From Streptomyces tsukubensis (lineage in GTDB: Bacteria; Actinomycetota; Actinomycetes; Streptomycetales; Streptomycetaceae), in contig NZ_CP045178.1 in NCBI RefSeq assembly GCF_009296025.1, positions 4,216,001 through 4,280,000 of the forward strand: a stretch of DNA of 64,000 nucleotides, given 5' to 3'. Shown piece by piece: positions 36,320-46,895 of the stretch. Position numbers and translations under genes: made by a program. Under the pieces are notes generated by a model. That model made no database searches, was not told where the DNA came from, and saw nothing but the letters and a program-made list of their open reading frames with translations. How positions within the stretch are numbered: position 1 is the stretch's first letter; every line of letters starts with the position of its first letter.

Positions 36320-37446
36320 AGCCGCTCCACCGCGCCCTCGGAGACGCTGTACCGCGTGCCCTTCAGTACGTCGGGCACGTCATCGTCCACAGCGGCCGTC
36401 ACCAGCACCTGCTCACCGGGGGCGACCAGCTCGGCCAGCCGGGTCCTACGGCGGCTGTCCAGCTCAGCGAAGACGTCATCGAGAACGAGAACGGGCTCAT
36501 TGCCCTCGGCCCGCAGCAGGTCGTACGAGGCGAGGCGCAGCGCGAGCGCGTACGACCAGGACTCACCGTGGCTCGCGTAGCCCTTGGCGGGCATGTCCCC
36601 GAGTTTCAGCATCAGCTCGTCCCGGTGGGGGCCCACCAGGGTCACCCCGCGTTCGATCTCCTGCTTGCGAGACTCGGCGAGAGCGGTCATCAGCCGCTCG
36701 TGGAACTCCTCGCGGGTGTGCGCCGGCTCTCCCTCGGTGCCCGTCGAAGGCCGGTACTCCAGCAGGACAGGGCCACCGCCCGGTGCGAGCTGCTCGTACG
36801 CCTTGTCCGTGAGCGGCTGGAGCGCCGCGATCAGGTCGAGGCGCCGCGCCAGGAGTTCCGCACCGACCCGCGCGAGGTGCTGGTCCCAGACATCGAGCGT
36901 CGACAGGTCCATGGTCCTGCCGCCGTGCCTGCGGGCGAGCGCCGCGGATTTCAGCAGGGTGTTGCGCTGTCTGAGGACCCGGTCGTAGTCGGATCTGACG
37001 CCTGCCATCCGCGGAGAGCGCGCGGTGATCAGCTCGTCGAGGAACCGGCGGCGCTCACCGGGATCGCCCTTGACCAGCGCCAGGTCCTCGGGCGCGAACA
37101 GCACAGTCCGCACGATGCCCAGTACGTCACGCGGCTTGACCTGCGACGATCTATTGATCCTCGCGCGATTGGCCCGTCCCGGGTTCAGTTCGAGCTCGAC
37201 GAGCTGGGACCGCTCGCCCTGGGTGACGGCCGCCCGGATGATCGCGCGCTCGGCACCCATCCTGACGAGGGGCGCGTCCGAGGAGACCCGATGGCTGCCG
37301 AGTGAGGCGAGATAGCCCACGGCCTCCACGAGGTTGGTCTTGCCCTGGCCGTTGGGCCCCACGAACGCGGTGACGCCCGGGTCGAGCGGAACCTCTACCC
37401 GGGCGTAGGACCTGAAGTCGGCCAGCGACAGATGCGTGACGTGCAT
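36316..37446 (-). CDS. recF: RecF recombination/repair ATPase
   Basis: The protein has 376 residues; [21 protein letters not shown] matches the usual RecF start, hence ATG 37446 rather than 37458. Walker [10 protein letters not shown], signature segment [14 protein letters not shown] and Walker [13 protein letters not shown] are present. RecF loads RecA at single-strand gaps through RecOR. It lies between gnd and the DciA-like gene, which it overlaps by four bases. Confidence 0.97.
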   Translation of the reverse strand: MHVTHLSLADFRSYARVEVPLDPGVTAFVGPNGQGKTNLVEAVGYLASLGSHRVSSDAPLVRMGAERAIIRAAVTQGERSQLVELELNPGRANRARINRSSQVKPRDVLGIVRTVLFAPEDLALVKGDPGERRRFLDELITARSPRMAGVRSDYDRVLRQRNTLLKSAALARRHGGRTMDLSTLDVWDQHLARVGAELLARRLDLIAALQPLTDKAYEQLAPGGGPVLLEYRPSTGTEGEPAHTREEFHERLMTALAESRKQEIERGVTLVGPHRDELMLKLGDMPAKGYASHGESWSYALALRLASYDLLRAEGNEPVLVLDDVFAELDSRRRTRLAELVAPGEQVLVTAAVDDDVPDVLKGTRYSVSEGAVERL

Positions 37447-37574
37447 GGGGGTGCGCAAGCCTCCTCGGGCCCGGCCCCTGACTCGTCCGCCGCGGGCCGG
37501 CCGACGCCGGTACCGCTCGGGGCGTACGGCGACCCACCTGCGGTTGATCGTCGGGACCGTTGCTTGGTCCAGGG

Positions 37575-37628
37575 CCTTTCGTTCGGGCCGGGCCGGGTCG
37601 ACTGATCCGGCCCGGCCCGAACGAAAGG
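37575..37628. terminator. Terminator after gnd
   Basis: Perfect 22-bp arms (37575-37596, 37607-37628) with a 10-base loop follow the gnd stop at 37631. It separates gnd from recF. Confidence 0.9.
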
Positions 37629-37630
37629 AC

Positions 37631-38506
37631 CTAGCTCTTCTCGACCGCGTGGCCGCCGAACTGGTTCCGCAGCGCCGCGATCATCTTCATCTGCGGGGAG
37701 TCGTCCTGCCTGGACGAGAAGCGGGCGAACAGCGACGCGGTGATCGCCGGCAGCGGCACGGCGTGGTCGATGGCCGCCTCGACGGTCCACCTGCCCTCGC
37801 CGGAGTCCGCGGCGATGCCCCGGAGCTGCTGCAGGTGCTCGTCCTCGTCGAGCGCGTTGACCGCCAGGTCGAGCAGCCAGGAACGGATGACCGTCCCCTC
37901 CTGCCAGGACCGGAAGATCTCCCGTACGTCGGTGACCGAGCCCGCGGCCTCCAGCAGCTCCCAGCCCTCGGCGTAGGCCTGCATCATGGCGTACTCGATG
38001 CCGTTGTGGACCATCTTCGAGAAGTGGCCGGCGCCGACCTTGCCCGCGTGCACGGAGCCGAAGGTGCCCTCAGGCTTCAGCGCGTCGAAGACCGGCTGCA
38101 CCTTCTCGATGTTCTTCGCCTCGCCGCCGTACATCAGCGCGTAGCCGTTCTCCAGGCCCCAGACACCGCCGGAGACTCCGCAGTCGACGAAGCCGATCTC
38201 CTTGACGCCCAGCTCGGCGGCGTGCTTCTCATCGTCCGTCCAGCGCGAGTTCCCGCCGTCCACGACCACGTCGCCGGGCTCAAGCAGCTCGCCGAGTTCG
38301 TCGATGGTGGACTGGGTGGCCGCACCGGCGGGGACCATCACCCAGATGACACGCGGACCCTTCAGCTTGCCGACGAGGTCGGCGAGGCTGTCCGCGTCCG
38401 AGACATCCGGATTGCGGTCGAATCCGATGACGGTGTGGCCTGCGCGGCGGATGCGCTCGCGCATGTTGCCGCCCATCTTGCCGAGGCCGACGAGACCGAG
38501 CTCCAT
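37631..38506 (-). CDS. gnd: 6-phosphogluconate dehydrogenase, short NAD-type
   Basis: The protein has 291 residues; ATG 38506 is 6 bases after AGGAA. N-terminal Rossmann motif [13 protein letters not shown], substrate motifs [21 protein letters not shown] and catalytic [18 protein letters not shown] are clear. The short length (about 290-300, not 470) fits the GndA/YqeC-type enzymes that oxidatively decarboxylate 6-phosphogluconate, often with NAD. It is a metabolic gene embedded in the replication cluster, as usual in Streptomyces. Confidence 0.93.
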   Translation of the reverse strand: MELGLVGLGKMGGNMRERIRRAGHTVIGFDRNPDVSDADSLADLVGKLKGPRVIWVMVPAGAATQSTIDELGELLEPGDVVVDGGNSRWTDDEKHAAELGVKEIGFVDCGVSGGVWGLENGYALMYGGEAKNIEKVQPVFDALKPEGTFGSVHAGKVGAGHFSKMVHNGIEYAMMQAYAEGWELLEAAGSVTDVREIFRSWQEGTVIRSWLLDLAVNALDEDEHLQQLRGIAADSGEGRWTVEAAIDHAVPLPAITASLFARFSSRQDDSPQMKMIAALRNQFGGHAVEKS

Positions 38507-38584
38507 CACTGTTCCTAACTAGCGTTGTGGCGTTTCGTACCTGTGTCCGAGCCTACGCCGGGACACTCACGCACACCTGTGGGC

Positions 38585-39715
38585 TCAGCCGCTCAGGCGT
38601 ACAGGCATGATCAGGTACTTGTACGCGTCGTCCGCCTCGGCATCCACCGCTGCCCGGCCGCTGAGCAGAGCGGGCTTCGTGGAGGTCGTGAAGGAGAGCT
38701 GCGCCACCGGGGAGTCGATCGCGCTCAGCCCGTCCAGCAGGAATGTCGGGTTGAAGGCGATCGAGATGTCGTCGCCCTCCAGCTGGGCGTCGACCCTCTC
38801 CACAGCCTGTGCGTCGTCGCTCGAACCCGCCTCCAGGATCAGCACGCCCTGCTCGAAGCTGAGCCTGACCGGGGTGTTCCGCTCGGCGACCAGTGCCACG
38901 CGCTTGACCGCCTCGACGAACGGGGCGGTCTCGATGACGGCGATCGAGTTGAACTCGGTCGGGAACAGCGTGCGGTACTTCGGGAGGTCACCCTCAAGCA
39001 GCCGCGTCGTGGTCCTGCGCCCCGCGCCCTCGAAGCCGATGAGGCCTTCGCCGGAGCCGGAGCCGGAGAGTGCGATCGTCACGCTGTCTCCGCTGGTCAG
39101 GGCCTTGGAGGTGTCCAGCAGCGTCTTGGCGGGCACCAGAGCGACCGCGGAGATGTCGTCCGACTCGGGCTTCCAGAGGAACTCACGGACCGCGAAGCGG
39201 TAGCGGTCGGTGGAGGCCAGCGTGACGGTGTCGCCCTCGATCTCGATCCGCACACCGGTCAGCACCGGCAGGGTGTCGTCGCGGCCGGCCGCGATGGCGA
39301 CCTGGGCGGCGGCGGAGGCGAAGACGTCGCCGGGCACGGTGCCGGTCGCGGACGGCATCTGGGGAAGGGCGGGGTACTCCTCCACCGGCAGGGTGTGGAG
39401 GGTGAACCGGGAGGATCCACAGGTCACCGTCGCCCGTACACCGTCTGTGGAGATCTCCACCGGACGGTTGGGGAGGGCGCGGCAGATGTCCGCGAGCAGC
39501 CGACCGGAGACGAGGACCGTGCCGTCGTCCTCCACCTCGGCCTCCACGGAGACACGCGCCGACACCTCGTAGTCGAAGCTGGAGAGGCTCAGCGCCCCGT
39601 CCTCGGCCTTCAGCAGAAGGCCAGCGAGGACGGGGGCAGGCGGCCTCGCAGGGAGGCTGCGCGCCGCCCAGGCCACTGCCTCCGCGAGTACATCGCGTTC
39701 CACCCGGATCTTCAC
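38585..39715 (-). CDS. dnaN: DNA polymerase III beta sliding clamp
   Basis: The protein has 376 residues from GTG 39715 (MKIRVERDVLAEAVAWAARSLP), a standard DnaN start and length. Three clamp domains can be followed, ending YKYLIMPVRLSG. It encircles DNA and tethers the replicase. Upstream lies the 1.2-kb oriC spacer; downstream is gnd after 78 bp. Confidence 0.98.
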   Translation of the reverse strand: MKIRVERDVLAEAVAWAARSLPARPPAPVLAGLLLKAEDGALSLSSFDYEVSARVSVEAEVEDDGTVLVSGRLLADICRALPNRPVEISTDGVRATVTCGSSRFTLHTLPVEEYPALPQMPSATGTVPGDVFASAAAQVAIAAGRDDTLPVLTGVRIEIEGDTVTLASTDRYRFAVREFLWKPESDDISAVALVPAKTLLDTSKALTSGDSVTIALSGSGSGEGLIGFEGAGRRTTTRLLEGDLPKYRTLFPTEFNSIAVIETAPFVEAVKRVALVAERNTPVRLSFEQGVLILEAGSSDDAQAVERVDAQLEGDDISIAFNPTFLLDGLSAIDSPVAQLSFTTSTKPALLSGRAAVDAEADDAYKYLIMPVRLSG

Positions 39716-39954
39716 CTGAGCCCGCCTCCTGCTGTTGCTGGCTGTCTTGCCCTGCACGGCCTTCGTCGTCTTCTGGGTCTCCCGGCCAAAGGGCAGGGGA
39801 GGACGCCGAGGACCAGTCTGACGTACGACGCCGACACTCGGTGCTTCTCGGGGTCAAGTCGTGGCGAGCGGGAGGCGGGCAGCGGGACCCGAGTTGTGCA
39901 CAGGACCCACTTCGAAACGGATTCCTCGCTCTAACTAGTTGGGGGTAGTAGTAG

Positions 39955-40470
39955 GGGCTGTGGAAACCGTGGATAACCCCGTTTTCCCAGCTCAGACCCG
40001 GTTTTTTGTCCACCGACCCTGTGGGCGGCACCAGTGGATAACCGGGGGCCTCTGTGGACGGGCGAAAGTTCTGCACACCCCATGCACAGGCAAGGCCGAC
40101 TTCTCCCCAGCTCTGTCCCCAGCTTTACCCCGGTTCCCCACAGGCCAACCGGGCACCTTGGTGTGACGCCTTTCACTCGCCACGGTGAGCGCAGGCGTTT
40201 TGTTGCCGAACAGTGGACAGCGGTGTGGATTAGCTGTGCACAACCTGCCTCTCCCTGTGGGCGGCAACGACGAATCGGTGGACAAGATCCGGAAGGCCCT
40301 GTGGACACATTTTTTGTCCACAGGCTGTGGATAAGGTTTGTCCACTGTTCCCCAGGCAGGTGACCAGCCCGGACGAGCCGGAGACAGCCTTCCCTGTGGA
40401 CACGATCTGGACAACTCCACAGTCCCCAGGCTGTGGACGCAAAAAAAGTGCCAGATCTGTGGAGAAGTAC
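39955..40470. other. oriC: Chromosomal origin of replication oriC
   Basis: The dnaN-dnaA spacer holds about 19 DnaA boxes in both orientations. Examples: 39959-39967, 39968-39976, 40006-40014, 40033-40041, 40053-40061, 40213-40221, 40225-40233, 40236-40244, 40278-40286, 40301-40309, 40315-40323 (perfect TTGTCCACA), 40327-40335, 40339-40347, 40395-40403, 40406-40414, 40432-40440 and 40458-40466. They form two clusters separated by about 150 bp with few boxes (40062-40212). The densest part is 40301-40347. A-rich and T-rich tracts flank this core. The rest of the spacer (40471-40779) has no gene but a 15-bp direct repeat (CACCCCCTCATCCGG). Confidence 0.95.
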
Positions 40471-40779
40471 CGTGACCTGGGCGGTAATCGAACACACCCT
40501 GAAGAGGGGAGGGCGTCCGGCACCACGAAAAGTGCCCGCGAGCCCCCTTCGGATCCCCCTCACACCCCCTCATCCGGCCCTCGCACCCCCTCATCCGGAC
40601 CCTTTCGGCCCTCAGAACCGCCTCCCGGGACCGCGGATCGCGACCAAAACGTGTCCGAAGGCCGGTGTGTCGGTCGCCCCCGAGCCGGTGAAACCACCCG
40701 CGCGGGCCTCCCCGCAGGCCTCCTGATGACGCGTGAGGCCGCCCGCCCTGCCACCGCGAGGGGCCGCGGAAACGACTGA

Positions 40780-40809
40780 GGGCGCCCCGGAGAATCTTCC
40801 GGAGCGCCC
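40780..40809. terminator. Terminator after dnaA
   Basis: GGGCGCCCCGGA and TCCGGAGCGCCC (one mismatch) flank a 6-base loop, 84 bp downstream of the dnaA stop. Confidence 0.7.
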
Positions 40810-40892
40810 GTGGGAGATGGCGATGGTGCGCGGGGGCCGGGACGGAGCCCCTTGCCCCCGGCAGCGCGTTCAGGCCGGTGGTTGAGCCGGCG

Positions 40893-42854
40893 TCAGCCGT
40901 TCTTGATGCGGTTGGTCAACTCCGTGACCTGGTTGTAGATGGAGCGCCGCTCCGCCATCAGGGCCCGGATCTTGCGGTCGGCGTGCATGACCGTCGTGTG
41001 GTCACGTCCGCCGAACTGCGCGCCGATCTTCGGCAGCGACAGATCCGTCAGCTCACGGCAGAGGTACATGGCGATCTGCCGGGCTGTCACCAGTACCCGG
41101 CTGCGCGAGGATCCGCAGAGGTCATCCACCGTCAGGCCGAAGTAGTCGGCGGTGGCGGCCATGATCGCCGTCGCTGTGATCTCCGGAGCCGCGTCCTCGC
41201 CGCCGGGGATCAGATCCTTGAGCACGATCTCGGTCAGCCCCAGATCCACGGGCTGCCGGTTGAGCGAGGCGAAGGCGGTGACCCTGATCAGCGCGCCTTC
41301 GAGTTCCCTGATGTTGCGGGAGATGCGGGAGGCGATGAACTCCAGGACCTCGGGCGGAGCGTTGAGCTGCTCCTGGACGGCCTTCTTCCGGAGGATCGCG
41401 ATCCGCGTCTCCAGCTCGGGCGGCTGCACATCGGTGATCAGCCCCCACTCGAACCGGTTGCGCAGCCGGTCCTCCAGAGTCACCAGCTGCTTGGGCGGCC
41501 GGTCCGACGACAGCACGATCTGCTTGTTGGCGTTGTGCAGCGTATTGAAGGTGTGGAAGAACTCCTCCTGGGTCGACTCCTTGTCAGCGAGGAACTGGAT
41601 GTCGTCGACCAGCAGGATGTCCATCTCCCTGTACCGCTTGCGGAAGCTGTCGCCCTTGCCGTCCCTGATGGAGTTGATGAACTCGTTGGTGAACTCCTCC
41701 GAGCTCACGTAACGCACCCGGGTACCCGGGTAGAGGCTCCGCGCGTAATGCCCGATGGCGTGCAGCAGGTGGGTCTTGCCGAGCCCGGACTCGCCGTAGA
41801 TGAAGAGCGGGTTGTACGCCTTGGCGGGCGCTTCCGCCACGGCTACGGCCGCCGCGTGCGCGAAGCGGTTGGAGGCGCCGATCACGAACGTGTCGAAGAG
41901 GTACTTCGGATTGAGCCGCGCGGTCGGCTCACCGGGCCCGGTCGCCGGCGCGGGCTGAGCCGCAAGCGGTCCCGGCGCGCCGCTCGGTGCGGGGAGCTGC
42001 GAGCCCATGGGTCCGCCGCGGTGCACCCCGTGCCCGCCGTGCGCCCCCCGGCCGCCCGGCCCCTGCTCCGAGCGGTCCCTGCGCTGCTCGTACTCCTGGC
42101 GCTGATCGTATTCGGCCCGCTGGTCGTACTCCTGGCGCTGGTCGTACTCCGCCCGCTGCTGCCCGTACTCCTGGCGCTGGTCGTACTCGCTCCGCTGCTG
42201 GTCGTAGTCGCCGCGCTGCTGCTCGTACGGAGAGCGGTCGGCCGACATCGAGCGGTAGTCGTGCGAGGACTGCTGCGGCGGCCCGGTATAGGGGTCACGG
42301 TCGGGATAGCCGAGCCGCTGCTGCTGCCAGCCGTACTCGTCGTGGGGCCGGGGCCAGGCGCCGGAGTCGTGCCGCTGGTACTCCGGATAGGCGGGCCTGA
42401 CGGTGGGAAGCTGGTCGCCGCGGCCGGTGGGCTGCTGATCCTGACGCCCGGTCTGCGGCTCGTCCGCGGGCCGGCGGGCGTAGGGGTTGTACGGCTCAGG
42501 CGGCTGGGGGGCCTGCGGGTGCTCCTGCTCCTCGTAGCGCTGCGGAGCGGGCGGCGTCGGCGGAGCGGGCGCCTCACCCACGGAGTGGTCGACCGTGATG
42601 GCGATCCGGATCGGCCGGCCGCACTCCCTGGTCAGCGTCTCGCTGACGACCGGAGCGAGGCGGCCCTCCAGGACGCCCTTGGCGAATTCGTTCGGCACGG
42701 CCAGCAGCGCGGTGTCCGCGACCAGCGCCAGCGGCTGGCACCGCTTGATCCAGTGTTCGTCCTTGGCTTCCACTCCCTGCCCGCGACCTTCGCCGAGAAG
42801 CTGCTCCAGAACTCGCGGCCACACTGCGGCAAGATCAGCAGGTACATCAGCCAC
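40893..42854 (-). CDS. dnaA: Chromosomal replication initiator DnaA
   Basis: The protein has 653 residues from GTG 42854 ([20 protein letters not shown]), the known Streptomyces start. Domain I spans about 1-95. Domain II is very long (95-310) and has a Tyr-Asp-Gln-Arg repeat tract (YDQRQEY-type units) near residues 205-255. Domain III has [11 protein letters not shown] (Walker A) and LLVDDIQFL (Walker B). Domain IV has the DnaA signature [15 protein letters not shown]. It binds the boxes of oriC and of its own promoter. Confidence 0.98.
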   Translation of the reverse strand: MADVPADLAAVWPRVLEQLLGEGRGQGVEAKDEHWIKRCQPLALVADTALLAVPNEFAKGVLEGRLAPVVSETLTRECGRPIRIAITVDHSVGEAPAPPTPPAPQRYEEQEHPQAPQPPEPYNPYARRPADEPQTGRQDQQPTGRGDQLPTVRPAYPEYQRHDSGAWPRPHDEYGWQQQRLGYPDRDPYTGPPQQSSHDYRSMSADRSPYEQQRGDYDQQRSEYDQRQEYGQQRAEYDQRQEYDQRAEYDQRQEYEQRRDRSEQGPGGRGAHGGHGVHRGGPMGSQLPAPSGAPGPLAAQPAPATGPGEPTARLNPKYLFDTFVIGASNRFAHAAAVAVAEAPAKAYNPLFIYGESGLGKTHLLHAIGHYARSLYPGTRVRYVSSEEFTNEFINSIRDGKGDSFRKRYREMDILLVDDIQFLADKESTQEEFFHTFNTLHNANKQIVLSSDRPPKQLVTLEDRLRNRFEWGLITDVQPPELETRIAILRKKAVQEQLNAPPEVLEFIASRISRNIRELEGALIRVTAFASLNRQPVDLGLTEIVLKDLIPGGEDAAPEITATAIMAATADYFGLTVDDLCGSSRSRVLVTARQIAMYLCRELTDLSLPKIGAQFGGRDHTTVMHADRKIRALMAERRSIYNQVTELTNRIKNG

Positions 42855-43236
42855 AGGGCACGCTCTCTCACGGGTCCCACGAAGGTGTGGTTCTTGGGAC
42901 GGCTCAGGAAGAAGGATGAAACGCCGGTGAGGCGGTGGAACAGTGTGAATCGGCGTTCCGCCACGGTAGTCAGCGCGGCCTCTGCGGTTCAAGTTGTTGT
43001 CCACAGCCTGTGCATAGTGTCCCTTACTGTCGGCTGGTTTGACCGAAGGGCTGAGCCGCGCGTACCGTGACCAGGTCGAGTTGTCGATGGCTGCTGCCGC
43101 CTGCCTCCGATGGGCATAGATCACCTCCGAGTGATCGGGAAGCGGTGCACTCGGGCGTTGTCGCGAGTTCCTCGTGGGCGCACGGTGACAGCCAGGCCGA
43201 CACCCCGCCACCACCGATCATTACTGGAGCCCCCGA
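42855..43236. promoter_or_regulatory. dnaA/rpmH divergent promoter region with DnaA box
   Basis: This 382-bp spacer holds a perfect TTGTCCACA box at 42997-43005 and a weaker one beside it (TGTGCATAG). It carries the dnaA promoter (minus) and the rpmH promoter (plus). Boxes here are known in Streptomyces to allow DnaA autoregulation. Confidence 0.8.
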
Positions 43237-43374
43237 GTGAGCAAGCGCACCTTCCAGCCGAACAACCGTCGTCGTGCCAAGACCCATGGCTTCCGACTGC
43301 GTATGCGGACCCGTGCCGGACGCGCGATTCTCGCGACCCGTCGTGGCAAGGGTCGCGCCCGACTGTCCGCCTGA
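43237..43374 (+). CDS. rpmH: 50S ribosomal protein L34
   Basis: The 45-residue product [19 protein letters not shown]...[22 protein letters not shown] is a full L34, starting at GTG 43237. L34 lies in the large subunit. It heads the rpmH-rnpA-yidD-yidC-jag-rsmG set, divergent from dnaA. Confidence 0.97.
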   Translation: MSKRTFQPNNRRRAKTHGFRLRMRTRAGRAILATRRGKGRARLSA

Positions 43375-43395
43375 TCTCGCACAGGTCATGACGTC

Positions 43396-43767
43396 GTGCT
43401 GCCTTCCGAGAATCGGCTGAGGCGGCGCGAGGAGTTCGCGACCGCGGTACGCCGAGGACGCCGAGCCGGACGCCCGTCTCTCGTCGTCCATCTATACAAC
43501 GGTTCAAGGAACCCGCACGCGCCTGGGGAGAGCGTTCCCCCGGTTCGTGCGGGTTTCGTCGTCAGCAAAGCAGTGGGCGGCGCGGTCGTCCGCACCGCGG
43601 TGAAGCGGAAGCTTCGCCACCTCGTGCGGGAGCGTCTGGCCGAGCTGTCCCCCGGTAGCCTGGTAGTAGTACGAGCGCTGCCCGGTGCGGGCGACGCTGA
43701 CCATGCACAACTGGCCCAAGACCTCGACGCCGCCCTCCAGCGGCTGCTGGGAGGGGGCACGCGATGA
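43396..43767 (+). CDS. rnpA: Ribonuclease P protein component
   Basis: The protein has 123 residues from GTG 43396. The motifs [18 protein letters not shown] and [14 protein letters not shown] (RNR-type box, here [16 protein letters not shown]) are typical. With RnpB RNA it matures tRNA 5' ends. The stop overlaps yidD. Confidence 0.96.
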   Translation: MLPSENRLRRREEFATAVRRGRRAGRPSLVVHLYNGSRNPHAPGESVPPVRAGFVVSKAVGGAVVRTAVKRKLRHLVRERLAELSPGSLVVVRALPGAGDADHAQLAQDLDAALQRLLGGGTR

Positions 43768-44123
43768 AGTACCCACTGCTCGCTTTGATCAAGCTCTATC
43801 AGTGGACCATCAGCCCGCTGCTGGGTCCGGTGTGCAAGTACTACCCGTCGTGTTCCCACTACGGCTACCAGGCCATTGACCGCCACGGCGCGGTCAAGGG
43901 GACCGGGCTCACCGCTTGGCGCATTCTTCGATGCAATCCGTGGTCGCACGGTGGTGTCGATCATGTACCGCCGCGTAAGCGTCCGCGGTGGCACGAGTCG
44001 CTGCGCGACGCCTGGCGCGAACGCAAGGGCGGGACCTCCGCCGCTGGCGAGCCTTCCGGGGCGAGCATCCCGGAATCAACCATCCCGGCCGCCGAGACTC
44101 CGTCCCATGCTCAAGGAGCCTGA
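43764..44123 (+). CDS. yidD: Membrane protein insertion efficiency factor YidD
   Basis: The protein has 119 residues. The core [42 protein letters not shown] and [17 protein letters not shown] is the whole YidD domain; a polar tail of about 45 residues follows. It overlaps rnpA by four bases and precedes yidC by three. Confidence 0.96.
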   Translation: MKYPLLALIKLYQWTISPLLGPVCKYYPSCSHYGYQAIDRHGAVKGTGLTAWRILRCNPWSHGGVDHVPPRKRPRWHESLRDAWRERKGGTSAAGEPSGASIPESTIPAAETPSHAQGA

Positions 44124-44126
44124 TTA

Positions 44127-45485
44127 GTGGACACGATTGCCAGTCTGTTCAGCTTCATCACGACACCCGTCTCGTGGGTCATCGTCCAGTTCCACACGAT
44201 GTACGGCGCGATCTTCGGGCCGGACACGGGATGGGCCTGGGGCCTGTCCATCGTGTCCCTGGTGATCCTGATCCGTATCTGCCTGGTCCCGCTCTTTGTG
44301 AAGCAGATCAAGGCCACCCGGGCGATGCAGACATTGCAGCCCGAGATGAAGAAGATCCAGGAGCGCTACAAGAGCGACAAGCAGCGTCAGTCCGAAGAGA
44401 TGATGAAGCTCTACAAGGAGTCGGGCACCAACCCGCTCTCCTCGTGCCTTCCCATCCTGGCGCAGTCACCCTTCTTCTTCGCCCTGTACCACGTGCTCGA
44501 CGGCATCGCCTCGAACAAGACGATCGGCGTCATCGACGAGCCGCTGCTGGCCAGCGCCCAGAAGGCCCACATCATCGGCGCCCCGCTGGCCGCTAAGTTC
44601 ATGGACAGCGCCGACAAGGTCGGTGCCCTGGGCGCGACGCTCACCGATGTCCGCGTGGTCACCGCGATCATGATCGTGCTGATGTCGTTCTCGCAGTTCT
44701 ACACGCAGCGCCAGCTCATGACGAAGAACGTCGACACCACGGTGAAGACGCCCTTCATGCAGCAGCAGAAGATGCTGATGTACGTCTTCCCCGTCATGTT
44801 CGCCGTCTTCGGCATCAACTTCCCCGTCGGTGTTCTCGTCTACTGGCTGACCACCAACGTGTGGACCATGGGCCAGCAGATGTACGTGATCCACCAGAAC
44901 CCGACACCCGGTTCCAAGGCGCAGGCCGCCTTCCTCGAACGGCTGCTCAAGCACTCCACCACGCACGGCAAGACCCGCAACAAGCGCGAGCGTCTGGCGG
45001 TGAAGGCCATCGTCGCCAAGGGCCGTGAGCGCAACGAGGCCGAGCGCAAGTACATCAACGGGCTCACCAAGGCCGGCCTGGCGGCGCAGGTCGACGGCAC
45101 GCTGGAGAAGAGCGCGACCGCCGTCACCACCGTGACCGAGGACGGCGAGACCGTGACGGGTGCTCCGGCGGCGCCGAGGCGCCAGCAGCCCAAGCGCCAG
45201 AGCAAGTCCCAGCGGCAGACCGCCGCCACCCAGGCCGCGGCCAAGGAGAGCGACGAAGAAGCCGTCGAGGACTCGGTGCCCGCTGACAGGACCTCGCTGA
45301 GCAAGCCCCAGCAGGACAATGATCAGCAGGACAAGCCGAGCACCGCACAGCCCAAGGCCAAACCATCGGGCAACGGCAGCAGCAAGTCGGGGACGGGCAA
45401 GAAGTCCACGTCAGGCAATGCAGGCCAAGCCAAATCAGGACAGCGCAAGGGTCAGCAGCGGCCCAAGCACCCGTCCAAGAAGTAA
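44127..45485 (+). CDS. yidC: Membrane protein insertase YidC/OxaI
   Basis: The protein has 452 residues from GTG 44127. The hydrophobic helices start with [25 protein letters not shown]; the conserved Arg is in [22 protein letters not shown]. The C-terminal 180 residues are highly basic and Gln/Lys/Ser-rich, as in Gram-positive YidC that bind ribosomes. It inserts inner-membrane proteins with or without SecYEG. Confidence 0.97.
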   Translation: MDTIASLFSFITTPVSWVIVQFHTMYGAIFGPDTGWAWGLSIVSLVILIRICLVPLFVKQIKATRAMQTLQPEMKKIQERYKSDKQRQSEEMMKLYKESGTNPLSSCLPILAQSPFFFALYHVLDGIASNKTIGVIDEPLLASAQKAHIIGAPLAAKFMDSADKVGALGATLTDVRVVTAIMIVLMSFSQFYTQRQLMTKNVDTTVKTPFMQQQKMLMYVFPVMFAVFGINFPVGVLVYWLTTNVWTMGQQMYVIHQNPTPGSKAQAAFLERLLKHSTTHGKTRNKRERLAVKAIVAKGRERNEAERKYINGLTKAGLAAQVDGTLEKSATAVTTVTEDGETVTGAPAAPRRQQPKRQSKSQRQTAATQAAAKESDEEAVEDSVPADRTSLSKPQQDNDQQDKPSTAQPKAKPSGNGSSKSGTGKKSTSGNAGQAKSGQRKGQQRPKHPSKK

Positions 45486-45500
45486 GAAGGAGTCCAGCTC

Positions 45501-46016
45501 GTGACGGAAGGCACCACCACCTCCGCCGCTCCAGAGGGTGTCGACACCCTCACCCGCCTTGAACAGGAAGGGGAGATCGCGGCGGATTACCTCGAAGGTC
45601 TGCTGGACATCGCCGACCTGGACGGTGACATCGACATGGACGTCGAGGCCGACCGTGCCGCTGTCTCGATCATCAGCGACTCCGGAAGCCAGGACATCCA
45701 GAAGCTGGTCGGCAGGGACGGTGAGGTTCTGGAGGCGCTGCAGGAGCTCACCCGTCTCGCGGTGCACCGGGAGACCGGGGACCGCAGCCGGCTGATGCTC
45801 GACGTCGGCGGATACCGCGCCAAGAAGCGCCAGGAACTCTCCGAGCTGGGCGCCAAGGCCGCGGCCGACGTGCAGAGCTCCGGTGAACCGATCGAGCTGA
45901 AGCCGATGTCGCCCTTCGAGCGCAAGGTCGTGCACGACGCGATCAAGGCCGCCGGCCTGCGCAGCGAGTCCGAGGGCGAGGAACCGCACCGGTTCGTCGT
46001 CGTACTGCCCGCCTGA
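45501..46016 (+). CDS. jag: Jag/KhpB RNA-binding protein (KH and R3H)
   Basis: The protein has 171 residues from GTG 45501. KH-type domain (SIISDSGSQDIQKLVGRDGEVLEALQELTRLAVHR) at about 55-100 and R3H domain (SPFERKVVHDAIKAAGLRSESEGEEPHRFVVV) at about 135-170. The N-terminal Jag_N domain is absent, as in other actinobacteria. It binds RNA and is linked to cell wall elongation in Firmicutes. Confidence 0.93.
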   Translation: MTEGTTTSAAPEGVDTLTRLEQEGEIAADYLEGLLDIADLDGDIDMDVEADRAAVSIISDSGSQDIQKLVGRDGEVLEALQELTRLAVHRETGDRSRLMLDVGGYRAKKRQELSELGAKAAADVQSSGEPIELKPMSPFERKVVHDAIKAAGLRSESEGEEPHRFVVVLPA

Positions 46017-46050
46017 CTCCACGGGCCTCGGCCCACGGAAAACGCAGCAC

Positions 46051-46078
46051 CGGCCCCGTCTGTCCGCAGACGGGGCCG
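46051..46078 (+). terminator. Terminator after jag
   Basis: CGGCCCCGTCTG, loop TCCG, CAGACGGGGCCG, then TTCTTTGT: a Rho-independent terminator between jag and rsmG. Confidence 0.9.
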
Positions 46079-46178
46079 TTCTTTGTCAGGCTGCACGCCA
46101 GACCTGGCACATCTCGCCATCCCCCACGAGCGGCCGGCCACGGCACGCTCCACATCGCGGTACGGAAGGACGGTCCCC

Positions 46179-46895
46179 GTGACGGAGGCAGCAGAGCTCC
46201 CCCCGGCGCCGGAGGAAGCCAGGACGGTGTTCGGCGAGCGGTACGCGGACGCTGTGCGGTACGCGGAGCTGCTGGCGGACGCGGGCGTACAGCGGGGCCT
46301 GATCGGGCCGCGCGAGGTGCCCCGGCTCTGGGAGCGCCACCTCATGAACTGCGCTGTGCTCTCCGAGGTCGTACCTCAGGGCGTCACGGTGTGCGATGTC
46401 GGCTCCGGAGCCGGCCTGCCAGGCATCCCGCTGGCCCTTGTCCGTACCGACCTCAAGATCACGCTCCTGGAGCCGCTGCTGCGCCGGACCAACTTCCTCA
46501 CCGAAGTGGTGGAGTTGCTGGGGCTGGATCACGTGACGGTGGTGCGCGGACGCGCCGAAGAGGTGATGGGCAAACTGCCGCCCGTCCACGTCGTCACCGC
46601 CCGAGCGGTGGCGCCCCTGGACAGGCTCGCCGCGTGGGGAGTGCCGTTGCTGCGTCCTTACGGGGAGATGCTGGCGCTCAAGGGAGACACGGCTGAGGAG
46701 GAGGTGCAGAACGCCGGGGCTGCCCTGAGCAAGCTGGGCGCGGTCCGTACCTCCGTGCTGCACGTCGGTGAGGGCGTGGTCGACCCCCTGGCGACGGTGG
46801 TCCGGGTCGAGGTCGGCGAGAGCCCCGGTGGGGTCCGCTTCGCGGCCAAGCGCGCCAAGGCCGCCCGAGTGGGACGGGTCCGGCGCCGACGCTGA
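46179..46895 (+). CDS. rsmG: 16S rRNA m7G527 methyltransferase RsmG
   Basis: The protein has 238 residues; GTG 46179 follows GGAAGGACGG. SAM motif VCDVGSGAGLPGIPLAL and the partner motifs ITLLEPLLRRTNFLTEVV and VTARAVAPLDRL are clear. Loss of RsmG causes low-level streptomycin resistance and often raises antibiotic output in Streptomyces. It is transcribed separately from jag. Confidence 0.97.
   Translation: MTEAAELPPAPEEARTVFGERYADAVRYAELLADAGVQRGLIGPREVPRLWERHLMNCAVLSEVVPQGVTVCDVGSGAGLPGIPLALVRTDLKITLLEPLLRRTNFLTEVVELLGLDHVTVVRGRAEEVMGKLPPVHVVTARAVAPLDRLAAWGVPLLRPYGEMLALKGDTAEEEVQNAGAALSKLGAVRTSVLHVGEGVVDPLATVVRVEVGESPGGVRFAAKRAKAARVGRVRRRR

Noticed and set aside
38525..39934. 469-codon plus-strand frame
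   Set aside because: Antisense to dnaN.
40878..43070. 730-codon plus-strand frame
   Set aside because: Antisense to dnaA; the apparent Leu/Val-rich membrane stretch is the complement of the DnaA repeat tract.
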